The notes under the pieces: model-generated
Databases searched by the model: none
What the model was told of the DNA's origin: nothing
Seen by the model: the letters and a program-made list of their open reading frames with translations, nothing else
In this document: one piece after another, positions 9,950 through 20,689 of the stretch
How positions within the stretch are numbered: position 1 is the stretch's first letter
How the letters are laid out: every line of letters starts with the position of its first letter
Source of the DNA: Casuarina equisetifolia
Taxonomy: Eukaryota; Streptophyta; Magnoliopsida; Fagales; Casuarinaceae
Direction of reading: 5' to 3'
Assembly: GCA_028551475.1 (NCBI GenBank)
Contig: CM052357.1
Location: forward strand, 1,674,001 to 1,738,000
DNA length: 64,000 bases
Position numbers and translations under genes: made by a program

Positions 9950-12060
9950 TGATGCTACGCCGAATTAGAGAGGATCCATTTAAGGTTTTCAATATAAAAC
10001 AATGAAGTTGTCACTAATCATTTCGTACGCATTCATCTTCTGCTGAAAAAGGTTTTAATTGGGATAAACCAAAGTTGGGGTATTCCAGAAAAATCGCAAA
10101 AGGAAAAATAATCAATCACATTTCTCCACAAGTTTTATAATTTGTCATTTTTCTAACAACTTGAAGAAAAGTTAAAAGTACCTATCTGTTACCTCCGTAT
10201 GGGAACTAAACTGCTCACTCGTGTAACTCCAGGATGTGAAAAAACGAACTTTCCAATATAGTTCTACTTTGATACCATTAAAGTTTTGTTGAGAAAGAAG
10301 AATGGTTGAAGGTAGCCGTGTGGTTTAAGCAAAGAAAAAGCACCGGTCTTTTGGGAATGCCTGAAGGCTTGTTTTTATGTTATATACAAGTTTCCTTGTG
10401 AAATACAAAATTGAAAGAAATATAAAACACAATCAATAGGTCTCCATCCCCTAGCCCTGTCAAGAGGGCCAGGCCAATACATCCAATAAGTTCACATAGA
10501 GGTTCTATAAGTCCGCGAGGAAAGAATAAGTCCTCTAGGAAGAATATCTCTAGGCGTTTCTTCACTGAGAAAGGTGTGCTTGGAGTATGACATCTTTAAT
10601 CTATACTTGGATTAATTATTTCCATAAAAATCATACGAAATCTCTGATTGTATTAGTGTTTTATTTCATATAAGATTTTACATGAGCTTCATATACAGAG
10701 AAATATAAAGAATCCTTATTCAACTCAAATAAGTATCTAGCATTAACATAGCTTTCCTTAATAACTCGCCTAAAGTTGATGTTTTGTTTCTACTAAACAT
10801 CAAGCTTGCAAAATAGACCTTAGTAGACTATAATCAAAATTTGGATCAAAGCTCAATTGACGATATTTAGGTTTACTGACCCATAATTTGGGCACATTCC
10901 TCAACCTAAACTAATTAATTTGACAAATACGGCTGAAAGCATCAACACACTAGGTTAGGGGTAACATGATTTTGGGCACCTAGAGCCAATAATGCAAAAT
11001 TCACAAACCCAATAAATCGAGTCTGAAAGTCTGTCAACCTCAAATTGCTAATCCAACAAACAAGGCAAAAAGTTCCAACAAGCTAGGCTTTACGGCCCAT
11101 GATTTGGGGCATGCAAGCCCAATAGAATTTCTTTTTTCTTTCCTTGTGTCAGTAGTTGGCGGAACCTTTACCCGAAATCCAACCTCTTGGATGATGAATC
11201 TAGTCTTAAAATCTAGATCTGGCTTTCTTGATGTCAGATTTGGCTATTTTTATGTTAAATCTAACTTTTTGGTTGAAGTTTATGAAAATAATATTAGAGT
11301 AATCTCAAGTTTTGAGTTCAATCTATAGAGGAAGTAACATAAAGAAACAATTACCTAACACATAAATATTACAAGTGGGAGCAAAGGAGTGCCTAAACGT
11401 CACAAGTGGAGTTAAGGTAAAGTTACCATGAAGTGGATTGTGGTAGGCATCATTTGCAGCGCATGGTGGGCTGTTACGATCTATGGGAGTTTGGGCATAG
11501 AAGCGGAAGTTGGCAATGATGCTAAAATGAAATGAAACGTTGACTAGCCTAAAGCTCTAGGAGTTTGATGACTGATTGAAATTTGGTATTGTTAGAAAAA
11601 AGATATAAAGTTGTTATCCCATATTAGTAAAGAGTTCATTAAGAATTCAAGTTTTATCTTTCCCTTGTTCTATCATGAGACATTGAATTTTCGTGAGAAG
11701 TGTTGCCACATGCGTGGGATGGGAGGTTGTCTTAATTAAAAACTTAAAAGAATAATTTATAAAAAGATGACATTTCACTATTTAATATTTTGTAATTAAG
11801 TTTTAATTTCCTAGTAACCAATATTGTTGCAAAAGACAATATTGGTTTACGGCAGATACTCTGCTAGTGGTTTAACTGTATCACATGCTTTGAAAGTTCT
11901 GCTGGTACGGCAAGTGAAGGTGGTTGCTCAGGGGGTGTCAGTCAAGTGGGCTTGCAATTGTTGTTTATAATGCCCTTGGTTGTTCTGGAACTTTTTCACT
12001 GTGATTGGGGTTACTCTATAATGCATCGGTGGCAAATATGTTTGGGCCATTAGCGAGCCA
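9950..12060. repeat. Segmentally duplicated intergenic block, copy 1
   Basis: From about 10190 this stretch is collinear with 20725-22720. Shared landmarks include ttatatacaagtttccttgtg (10379 and 20920), the aggctt...gatttggggcatgcaagccc segment (11090 and 21730) and the caatattgg...acagatactctg segment (11850 and 22490). Differences are frequent, so the duplication is old. Neither copy has a convincing ORF. The short frames at 10380-10565 and 11104-11328 are not shared as proteins between copies. Confidence 0.7.
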
Positions 12061-12096
12061 TAAGGGAATGGGTTTTGCTTTTGCGGATTTCACAAC

Positions 12097-12557
12097 TCTT
12101 CGATGAAATTTAGATGCAAGTGAACATGTTGAATAAGTAATATAATAATAAGAAAAGTATCGTCCCACGAAGATTGGTGAATACTGAACTAATTAAGTAC
12201 TAATGATGAATTAATCCTAAAATTTATCTAGTAAATCAAAATATTGTTGAAGATGAATTAAAATTTAAAATTTCTAAAACGAAAACTCAATACTAATTAA
12301 AATTGGATCCAAGTAAGAAAAATCAAGATGAGACACATGTTAGAGCTTCCAATTTCACCATAACTACTAGATATGAATTTCCATAGTTTATGCCTGCAAG
12401 AATGATATTATCTATGTGATGGCGAAATTTTCTAATTTATTTACTATCCTATGTCTAGGTATAGTAAACCTATTTAGTTCATTAATTTACTATATCTCTA
12501 TATGTGAATTGAAACAAACCAAATGCATTAGGATCTGTGAATATTCCTGGTTTACGA
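12097..12557 (-). repeat. Athila-family LTR fragment
   Basis: Matches about 7360-7812 of the complete LTR with scattered differences and indels, ending at ggtttac. The other two thirds of the LTR are missing, so it is a truncated scrap. It separates the duplicated block on its left from the downstream flank of TYDC copy A. It is absent at the corresponding place after 22720, so it arrived after that duplication or was deleted there. Confidence 0.8.
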
Positions 12558-13700
12558 TTTAGGATAAAGATAGAACTTAGTTTTAAACTGGTGGCAATAA
12601 GAAATGCAGCAAATGAATGATATGCTGGTTTGGGACTGAGTTAGGTTCGTTATAAAGAGGATAGAAAAAGAAAAAGAAAATGAGTATGGTGTTTTTGGTT
12701 AAACAATCAATATTTAAGGGTAACATATTTCATTATCTTATATTGAAAAGATAAGTAGTATAATTTCACTATATAAGAGGGCTTAGCTACTTCTCTTATT
12801 CGGTTGGAACATAAGTTCATGATAAGTTGTATTAGAAACAAACTACAACATGACCAAGTGGGCTTATGATAGCTATCCCATTGTGTGGAGTGGGCAATGA
12901 ACTTACCTAGTGGTACTTGCAATTGTTATTCCTTAATGTGGGTTAGGCATTGGATGAGACCCTTAGTATGAGTAGGTAGAAGGCTTTGCCTATATCGAGA
13001 GTAACATGAATTTGGGTAGAAGAAAATATAACAAATTTTATTCTTCTATATTGAAAATGTAAGCAAGATAATCTAGTCATATAAGAGAATTTAGTTATTT
13101 CTCTTATTAGATTAACCTTTTGGGTTAAAAACTAAGCATGTGAGATAAAGCTCATGTTCTATGTAACATTGAAAACAATTCTAAGCATTTAGATGGTTTA
13201 TAAATTATCAAGTTGGAATGAGTTAGGGTGAAAGAAAATATAGTGGACTTTATTTTTCTACATAAAAAATGCAAACAGCATGATCTAGTCATATAAGGGA
13301 GCTTAGTTATTTCTCTCATTAGGTTAACCTCCTGAGTTAAAACCTAGACATGTGACATTGGGCTCATGTTTTACTGTAACATTGAAAACAATTCTAAGCA
13401 TTGAGACGATTTACAAATTATCAAGTTGGAATGTGTTATCCTATCTCATGGCTTATTTCATTGACTCGGCTCTATGATCATCCCCATTGGACTATTGTAT
13501 AGGAAAGTAAAATGGAATAATCTAGAAGACCATAATCAAACGTGAACAAATTAACACAAAAGAGATGAAATACAAAGGGCGAGGCCGGCCACAAGGCCTC
13601 AGAAAAAAACAAACCGACAAGCATAACTTAAACAAGACAGCCAGCTACAACTGTTGCAGCTTTCACTGCTTTATTATCAACGAACAGAAGCCTAAGGATT
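12558..13700. repeat. Downstream flank of TYDC-A, duplicated near TYDC-B
   Basis: Collinear in part with about 26720-27640 next to TYDC-B, including the segments near 13450-13700 and 27370-27650. No gene seen; the short minus-strand frame at 12707-12922 lies in repeat sequence. The stretch contains the tandem repeat described separately. Confidence 0.6.
13021..13440. repeat. Tandem repeat, about 212 bp, two units
   Basis: Unit 1 starts agaaaatataac at 13021 and unit 2 starts agaaaatatagt at 13233. Both continue through the ctagtcatataag, ttagttatttctct and gtaacattgaaaacaattctaagca segments. More divergent relatives lie at about 12690-12850, 26790-26950 and 27160-27370. No coding potential. 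Confidence 0.8.
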
Positions 13701-15251
13701 TTAGATTGTGCTTAATAGGGAAGTTGCATGATCCTGAACCACTTTCCAAGCCGTGATCACGTGTCTTTCCTCTACTAAAGTCGCACCCACCGCAAAGCGT
13801 ATCACGTACACGCTCTCAACCATTGCATGGGTCATGAAAACCCGGCCTGACTTGTTAATGGACTCCAATAATTTCTTGTTAAGCTTATTTGAACCTTCGT
13901 CTTCTACGACCTTATGGTGAGCGGAGTTACCATTTTGGTGTGCTGGTTTAGTCTTTGCTTGTGGCAGAACCCTGAAGCAAACAGTAGAAAAATGTCTTGG
14001 GACTACAACTTCAAACCTTTTATCCATGGCCACTTGCCCTTCGAAAAGCTTGGCCATTTGAACGTGACTTCTCAGGAAGCTTTGAAGGTTAACCACACCA
14101 TAGCTTCTGAGCACAAACCATAGTTTCAAGGCTCGAAACCTTCGGCTTAGGGTAATCTGCCAGTCTTTGTAGTCTACCACTTGCCTCGAATCGGTGGCTT
14201 TGTTCTTTAAATACTCAGGGTTGGTTGAGAGTGATTTTATCAAGGCACTGGGATCTTTAACCCAAAGGCAGCAACAGTCAAGAGCGGTTAAGAGCCATTT
14301 ATGCGCGTTGAGACTGAATGAGTTTGCACCCTCAATGCCATCCAGGAAATGGCGGAACTCTGGACAAATGCAGGCATTTCCGGCGTAGGCAGCATCGACG
14401 TGAACCCACATGCCATAATCCTTTGCCACATTGCATAACGATCCCACTGGATCAACAGCAGTTGTTGAAGTTGTTCCCACAGTGGCACATAGGAAAAATG
14501 GGACCAGGCCAGCTTCTTTGTCCCTGCAAATTGCGGAGCGGAGCGAGTCTGGCGATAGCGCAAATGACATTGAACGAGTAGTCTTGATGGCTCTGAAATT
14601 CTTTGGGTTAATTCCAGCGATTGCTGCTGCTTTCTGGAGTGCACAATGTGTTTGGTCCGACCCATAAACCACTAACTTTTTCATGTTCTGTCTTCCGATT
14701 CGGCTTAGCATTTGATCCCTTGCAGCGACGAGTGTGCATAGAAGGGCCTCACAAGTGGTCCCTTGGAGTACACCTCCACCATTGCCGGAGAAAAGGAAGG
14801 ACTTGGGCAGCTGAAGCAACTCTCCAAGCCAATCCACGACTATCGTCTCCAATTCAGTAGCGGCTGGAGATGAAATCCAGTTGAATCCGACCACACTGAA
14901 TCCAGCACTAAGCATCTCTCCAAGTGACCCGGCTATGCTATTACTGCATGGAAAGTATGCAAAGAAGTTGGGGCTTTGCCAATGTGTTATACCGGGAATT
15001 ATATGGTCCTGCACGTCTTGGAGAATGGTTTCAATCGGTTCTGGATCATGTGGAATTGAGTTTGGCAAGAGTTTCCGGAGATATCCGGGTTCAACTTGGC
15101 TTCGGACGGGGTATCTCTCAATATTCTGATAATAATCAGCTATGAAGTCTATGACCATGTGGCCTTGACGCCTGAACTCTTCAGGGTCTAGTGGGTTGTT
15201 GGTAAACGTAGAAGTGTGGTTGAGTTCATGACCAAGATTGAGGGTAGCCAT
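13701..15251 (-). CDS. TYDC: Tyrosine/DOPA decarboxylase-like protein, copy A
   Basis: An intact intronless ORF of 516 aa, the usual length of plant aromatic amino acid decarboxylases. These cytosolic PLP enzymes convert tyrosine or DOPA to tyramine or dopamine and CO2. The PLP-binding lysine is K318 in NAHKW; the ring-stacking His is H202 in SDQTH; the pyridine-contacting Asp is D286 in HVDAAYAG; the glycine-rich [12 protein letters not shown] lies near 158-169. Tyr347 in NPEYLKNKA is the loop tyrosine that marks decarboxylases, as opposed to aldehyde synthases with Phe. Ser369 in [10 protein letters not shown] is the residue reported to favour phenolic substrates (Gly in tryptophan decarboxylase). 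The start has an in-frame ATG in good context (AAAAATGGCT), and a TATA box lies about 140 bp upstream. The first 80 percent is nearly identical to copy B. No defect is visible, so this is the most likely functional copy. Confidence 0.93.
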   Translation of the reverse strand: MATLNLGHELNHTSTFTNNPLDPEEFRRQGHMVIDFIADYYQNIERYPVRSQVEPGYLRKLLPNSIPHDPEPIETILQDVQDHIIPGITHWQSPNFFAYFPCSNSIAGSLGEMLSAGFSVVGFNWISSPAATELETIVVDWLGELLQLPKSFLFSGNGGGVLQGTTCEALLCTLVAARDQMLSRIGRQNMKKLVVYGSDQTHCALQKAAAIAGINPKNFRAIKTTRSMSFALSPDSLRSAICRDKEAGLVPFFLCATVGTTSTTAVDPVGSLCNVAKDYGMWVHVDAAYAGNACICPEFRHFLDGIEGANSFSLNAHKWLLTALDCCCLWVKDPSALIKSLSTNPEYLKNKATDSRQVVDYKDWQITLSRRFRALKLWFVLRSYGVVNLQSFLRSHVQMAKLFEGQVAMDKRFEVVVPRHFSTVCFRVLPQAKTKPAHQNGNSAHHKVVEDEGSNKLNKKLLESINKSGRVFMTHAMVESVYVIRFAVGATLVEERHVITAWKVVQDHATSLLSTI

Positions 15252-15387
15252 TTTTGAGACAGCGAACGAAGATGGTTCTCTTCTTTTGGTTTTCGGAAGG
15301 ATGGACTTTTATTTTGAAACAAGAAAGTGGTAAACGAACTAGTGGTTTTTGGATAGTGTATGAGAAAAAAATGAAGGGCGTGAAGAG

Positions 15388-15396
15388 TTTATATAG
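15388..15396 (-). promoter_or_regulatory. TATA box of TYDC-A
   Basis: The minus strand reads CTATATAAA about 137 bp upstream of the start codon. The same motif is kept at the matching place in copy B (29344-29352) but is altered in copy D and absent from stub C. Confidence 0.7.
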
Positions 15397-16299
15397 ATGC
15401 TATAAGCCCTTAAGTAATGATATATTCTAAGGAGAACAAGATCAGGCATCTTTGCACGAAAGGAATATGCTTGGTGCCTAAGGTAAGATTGTCTGATATT
15501 CTTCCGTTTAGTGTTCCTTATTAATGATTTCGATTTTAATTATCTTATAGTTTGAACATTAGTCAAATGATAGAATCCACATAATTAATAATCTTATGCT
15601 TTCATAAGTATAATAAGAACTATTTATGAAAATCTAATTTCACCTCATGTTATTCCTTATTTAACCTATTGTTTCCTTGATGAGTACATAATTAGAAAGA
15701 GTAGCTACTGCAAACAATTAGAACTAATATAGAAAGCTCTATCTCAAACAAAACAATTTACCTCTCAACCCTATTAACTAAGGTAAAAAAATTATTTGAG
15801 ATAGAGCTTATTTGTCTTAAAGTATAAGCCTACTATAAGAAAATGTCATTTTCGTGTGAAATTTGAAGATTTCAACTTCCATTATTTTATAGTTTTTATA
15901 ACTTTTGTAATGTTGTAGTATACTCTTATACTTTTACCAAAAAACAAAGTTCAAAATAACTAGAATAATTTGGAACTAGAAGCTTGTTCCAATAATCTAT
16001 GATTTTTATCCATTTACAGGGTACAAGCTTCCTTTCAACAAGTGAAGGAGGTCGCCTGCTGTTCGTCGCCATGTTGAAGGATCGTGTGATAAAATGAACT
16101 CGGGGTCTCTTCCTTTTCCGAAGGGGCATACTGTGGCAGCATGTTTTATTTATGATACGAAACCCGAGAACAACGTGCCTGCAAAAATAAAAATAATCAA
16201 TAATACGTTTCTCCATAAGGAAAATAACCACTAGCCTTTTGGCTAGGTCAAGAAAGGGGAGATACCCGGACATGCTTCTATATTGTTTTATCTTCTATC

Positions 16300-16600
16300 G
16301 GCATGTGACGATTGAGACGGAACGCCTTGAATTATTGGTGTTGTTTGTGAAAAATAGTCGTCGAATCTTTACTGAAAAGGAAAGCAAGTTATTTTAAGGC
16401 TGCAAAACTTTTTCTTTTTTTCTTTTTTGGTAAAAGACCATGGGCGGTCCCCCGACACAGTGGCGTGTGCGATGATTGAAATAGATAGCCTTGAATCATT
16501 GGCGTTGTATGTGAAAAATAAGTCACGGGATTATCTGTACTGAAAATGAAAAATATGTTATTTTATGGCTTCAAACCCAAGGCCGGCAAACAACTCTCCA
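16300..16600. repeat. Imperfect dimer repeat upstream of TYDC-A
   Basis: Two related copies start near 16306 and 16465. Each contains gccttgaat-att-ggtgttgtatgtgaaaa followed by a tactgaaa-gaaaa-tgttattttaaggct segment. The same dimer occurs upstream of the other units at about 25545-25760 and 31125-31400, so the dimer formed before the segmental duplications. Confidence 0.65.
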
Positions 16601-17711
16601 GCGGATAGTACTTTTTAAACAGTTCCGTGTATTATGAAGGCCATTGCTAATTTAACTCGTTTCTTACTTTGGATTCTCTTATACCTTTTTTTAGGATGTT
16701 CTTTGCAAGGTGTTAGAGCACCTATTGGCTATTGCTTGTGGCTTGTTATTTGAATCAGCTTGTTTGCACCAGCCAAATTCCTGCAGGTCTAATTCATTCT
16801 CCAGCTACCAGTCCTTGCCTTACAACGTGCGGAGAATGTCACTATGATGCCTTCCGTTTTTATTGCGTTATACGGAACTTTTTATTTAAAGAATCAGATA
16901 AAATTTGGCCATGTGATGATTTGTTTGAGTCTTCATTATAGGATATGTCTTCTCCTTTTGTTTTAGCTATATATGATTTGTCTATGCATACTTCTTTAAT
17001 TTAGTTGTTATTGGTTGACTAGAAAATTCTCATATATTTTCTTAATCGAGAAAAAACAATTTGGGGAAAAACACACCAAAAGAAAAAAAAATTGAAAAAA
17101 GAAGTTGGAACATAGCCTTCATCGTGTCCATCAAAAGACATGTCATCATACTTGTATGCTGTAACCATTTGAAGAAAGTCACGGAAAAAATGAATTATTT
17201 TCTACCTACCAATTGTAACATTGCTATTACTTCGAGCAGGGAACTGAAAAAGCCCCATTACTTCGAGTAGAGAACACCTTTTTTACCAAGTAAAATTTGA
17301 ATATATAATAGTTATCAATAAGTGGTAATAAGGGGCATACACCTATGATGAGACCAATCACAATATTAAATCAAACTGGATATGGTCTTCTTAAGTTCTC
17401 AAACATGAAAAATATACAAGTTTTTAGTTTTTTTGGGGATATTTTTAACACAATAAAATTTATTATTCATAAGAGTTTTAATAACTTTAAGAGTTATACA
17501 GTCAAAACTAGTACTGTTCTTAAAGCAATTACTATTTCTTTCATTGTATACAACATAAATATAAGATGCATGCATAGATTTAAGTATACATGTTTTTAAA
17601 GTTATTGCCGCTTTATTGTTAAGGAGCAAACTAATTCTTAAATGCCAAAATAGGAACAATGGTGTCACATTATGTGTAGCCTTTAGTTGTGCTCAAATTG
17701 TTAAACTAGTT

Positions 17712-17825
17712 GGTTTTGGTGGAGGTTATACTTAAGATAAGGACAAACTGAACTTGTCGGTTTTGGTTGAGGTTATACTTGAGATAAGGACAAACTGAAC
17801 TTGTCGGTTTTGTTGAGGTTATACT
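17712..17825. repeat. 47-bp tandem repeat, about 2.4 units
   Basis: Units start ggttttggt at 17712, 17759 and (partial) 17806. Each full unit continues gaggttatact...gataaggacaaactgaacttgtc. There are only a few mismatches between units. Confidence 0.85.
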
Positions 17826-18080
17826 CAAATACTAGAATGAGTGACTAGCATAGGTGCATAGTCTAGATGATGATATAAAGTAATAAACATAAGGACATTT
17901 ACTAGCTTGGAAAGACCAAAATAGTTATGGGAGCTTATAATGTTTGAGGCCTAACTAATCTTCCCATGAAATTTGGCAACAATGGCTTGGTAAAGAGCCA
18001 AGCATCAAGAAATCTTGCAACCCTGAAATAGAGTGCTCAAAATTGACTAATTCATCCACCAAGAAATTAGGTTCATGAAA

Positions 18081-18770
18081 GAACATATAATATAAGTTAA
18101 GAAATTAAACACTATCATGTGAATGTTTTGTATTGTTATAGTTGAACTATAATGTTGGGATATATTATTAAACTTTTATATTCTCTTGCTCTTAAATAAA
18201 TAAACTCACATATTTATAAATAAATAAAAGATCTCTGAAATAGAAGACATTTTCGGAGAAAAAAATTGATATCCCTATTCTCTTAGCCAAAGGAAAGAAG
18301 GTAGTTAAAAAAAGCTTATTTGTTTAGAAATATAAAATCTTTCCAATAAAATATTATTTTGAGTGAGATTTAAAAGTTTCTAACTTTTATTTTTTCATAA
18401 ATATAGTAACTTTTATATGATGGTATATACTCTTGTATTTCTGTATTTTAATTTTTATTAATACAATTTACCCTTTCACTAAAAAAAAGTTCTTTACCAT
18501 TGATTCAAAGAAAAATGATTCTTTTAATCAACTTTTAGGTAAAAAAATTTGCTACTTTTCTATGATACTTGTTGGAGTTTTTTCACATAACCACTTGAAT
18601 GTTCATGTATTGTATATCAAAACTTTGGTGGCTAATAGCCTTTATCTAGTAGTGTTTCTACAAGGTGGCCTTTTATTTTCTAGTATTTTTTCAAAATAAA
18701 AATAACGAAATACAATTTGTTAGTATTCATTGTAAAAAATGGAAATAACAAAGAGAATGCAATAAAAGAC
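18081..18770. repeat. AT-rich repeats, related to LINE 3' ends
   Basis: About 18110-18240 and 18320-18480 carry the recurring segments ttctcttgctcttaaataaat and gagatttaaaagtttctaac...attaatacaattta, also found at about 30330-30440, 44620-44770 and, reversed, at 31510-31640 and 49760-49930. About 18480-18720 is repeated at 26380-26640 and 38940-39190. The 88-aa ORF at 18433-18699 lies entirely in these repeats and is not considered a gene. Confidence 0.55.
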
Positions 18771-19861
18771 TTCCCTACAAAGTTAAGATTCTTGCTTGAC
18801 TTAGAACCAATTATGTTGAGGATAAACAGAAGGCAGCTTACCTAACTGAGAAGTACTTGAGCCATATTGAACAGCTTGCAAGAGCTACCTAGTTAAGCAC
18901 CAATTCGTTGGCAAGATACGGTTTTGAGAGATTTCATCTTTAGACAATTTGGTCTTAAAATTGCAGTCATTAACCATGAGTGCCAAGAAAGTAGAACAAT
19001 GGGAGTTGCCTGTGGTCATACATTACCTTTGCAAATCCTGAACTGTGCTTGATCAGAGAATATGCATTTCCCATGGTTCAGTTCGACTTATTTTAGGCAC
19101 TTGTTTTGTGCAACTATCAACCACCAAAGCAGGAAAAATTGTGCCGTAAAAGCTGTCGCTAACCATCAGATACAAATCATCGACAGCTTGGTGCTTTAAA
19201 ATTTGATGGCTCTTACAAGTGGGTACTCTTTGATAGTTGAAATAGAACTTCTGGTTCTTTGACACATAGGGTTCTTCTGGTTGTTTCAACTAGCACTAGA
19301 GTAATCGACTGATCGCTTAATAAATGTGCTGTAGTTGGAATCCCAAGATGAATGTGTTGAAAAATCAACAAACTTTGCAGCTTCTTCTGTACTTATTTGA
19401 AGCCGTAAGTTAAAAACAGATGGCATTTTGTCCTCTTTCACGTTAGTCAAATGCTTTCCAACTTCCGTGTTCTAGAACGCATGTTACACGGGTAGTGTTA
19501 TAATACCAAGCCCGATGTCTTCGAAATAAAAAATGTTTGCAGCTTCTTGCGTGCTTCCTCTAAATGTTATATTCCTGGTGCAGCACCAGTTGGGAATACA
19601 ATACTGAACGCAACTAACAAATAAACTAATCCGTATCCAAGTGTGAAAAACTACTCTGAACAGTGACAGGTGTAGAAGTCAAGGTTTCTAATTAGTGACC
19701 CAGCGCGACGAAGTCTTTCAAGAGATTGTTGGCATGGTGAGTTCAAGTCACTGTTATATGTTGCCTGATTTCGCCCCAATCCTTCAATTGTCCGCGTCCT
19801 CCAAATTGCAGGCACTGCCAAGTAATTGATCAGTAGGTTGCCGAAGTCAACTCGAACAGAC
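18771..19861. repeat. Upstream region of PLA1 pseudogene 1, duplicated in unit B
   Basis: Collinear with about 39190-40290 upstream of the second PLA1 pseudogene, including gagaatatgcatttcccatggtt and tagcactagagtaatcgactgatcgc. No gene seen. Part of it (near 19330-19720) is also recognisable at 56400-56770. Confidence 0.65.
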
Positions 19862-20625
19862 ATGGCATTGTCGACAATGATCTCTAGTCGTCTTCTTCCT
19901 ACCAGACAATCCAGGCTGTCGATAATCCGTGCCCATCAAGAAGTCTTTGTCGATCGCCCACCAACAACGCCACCAAATCCGGCTTCACGTTTAGCTGAAT
20001 GACTCACATCTCCCCCACCCTCATGTTGAAACCCCTCCTCGGAGAGCAACCTCTCCCAGGGAGGTCATTGCCCAGAAGTGGCCTCAAATCCATGGTTCCT
20101 CAGACCGAGACAATCTACTGGATCCTCCTCAACCTTGGCTTCAAAGAGAAATTATCAAGTATGGAGAATTCGCTCAGGCAACGTACGATGCTTTTGACTT
20201 TGACTGTTTCTCGGAGTATTTTGGGAGCCGCCAGTACAACGGCAACAAGTTTTTCGAGCAATTAGGCCTCAGCCTAAATGGGTACACGGTTACCAAGTAT
20301 ATCCATGTGATGTCACATATAGGGGTGCCGCGGTGGCTGCAGAGATCACATGTATTTCATACTTGGAGCAAAGACTCGAATTGGATGGGCTATGTTGCAA
20401 TCAGCGATGACGAGGAGACACAGAGTATTGGACGGAGAGACATTGTAGTGGCGTGGAACCGTGGCTCCATCTGAATGGTATGAAGATATGCAAAGGAAGC
20501 GAGAGCCATCTGGGGACAGTGATGCTAAAGTTGAACATGGTTTTCGTAGTGTCTACTCGAGTAAGAGCGAATCTCCGAGGTACGACAAGACAAGTGCCTC
20601 ACACCCAAGTCACAAATCCTTTTTG
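19862..20625 (+). pseudogene. Chloroplast-type DAD1-like phospholipase A1, truncated pseudogene 1
   Basis: The ATG at 19862 opens a Ser/Arg-rich stretch (MALSTMISSRLLPTRQSRL) typical of a plastid transit peptide. After a stop and frame changes, the class I PLA1 body follows: KYGEFAQATYDAFDFD, KFFEQLGLSLNGYTVTKYI, WSKDSNWMGYVAISDDEETQ and IGRRDIVVAW. The frame breaks at about 20455 and homology ends near 20625, after the RYDKTSAS segment. The GHSLG catalytic elbow and the whole C-terminal half are missing. Family members release free fatty acids from plastid galactolipids and phospholipids and can feed jasmonate synthesis; this copy cannot. It lies about 4.6 kb from TYDC-A, in divergent orientation. 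Confidence 0.85.
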
Positions 20626-20689
20626 GCCTTTACAGTTGCATTATGAAGAGTAGTTATACATCATTTTGGAGACAAAAACCTACACTGAA

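Larger units (their letters stand above)
15397..18080. repeat. TYDC-A upstream region, shared with units B and C
   Basis: No gene seen. The order of segments is shared with 29353-31990 plus 33330-34470 (unit B) and with 24958-26000 (unit C). Landmarks are attcttccgtttagtgttcc (15499), cctattgtttccttgatgag (15668), ggaactagaagcttgttcc (15971) and a segment around cctgcaaaaataaaaataatc (16180). The 115-aa minus frame at 15926-16273 lies in this shared non-coding DNA; its parts recur near 30840-31060 in broken frames. Confidence 0.6.

Noticed and set aside
14288..14665. 125-aa ORF antisense-frame within TYDC-A, repeated in TYDC-B at 28244-28621
   Set aside because: It overlaps the decarboxylase coding frame and is conserved only because the underlying genes are nearly identical; no independent domain.
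15926..16273. 115-aa minus-strand ORF upstream of TYDC-A
   Set aside because: The same DNA in units B, C and E has no continuous frame, so it is not conserved as protein.
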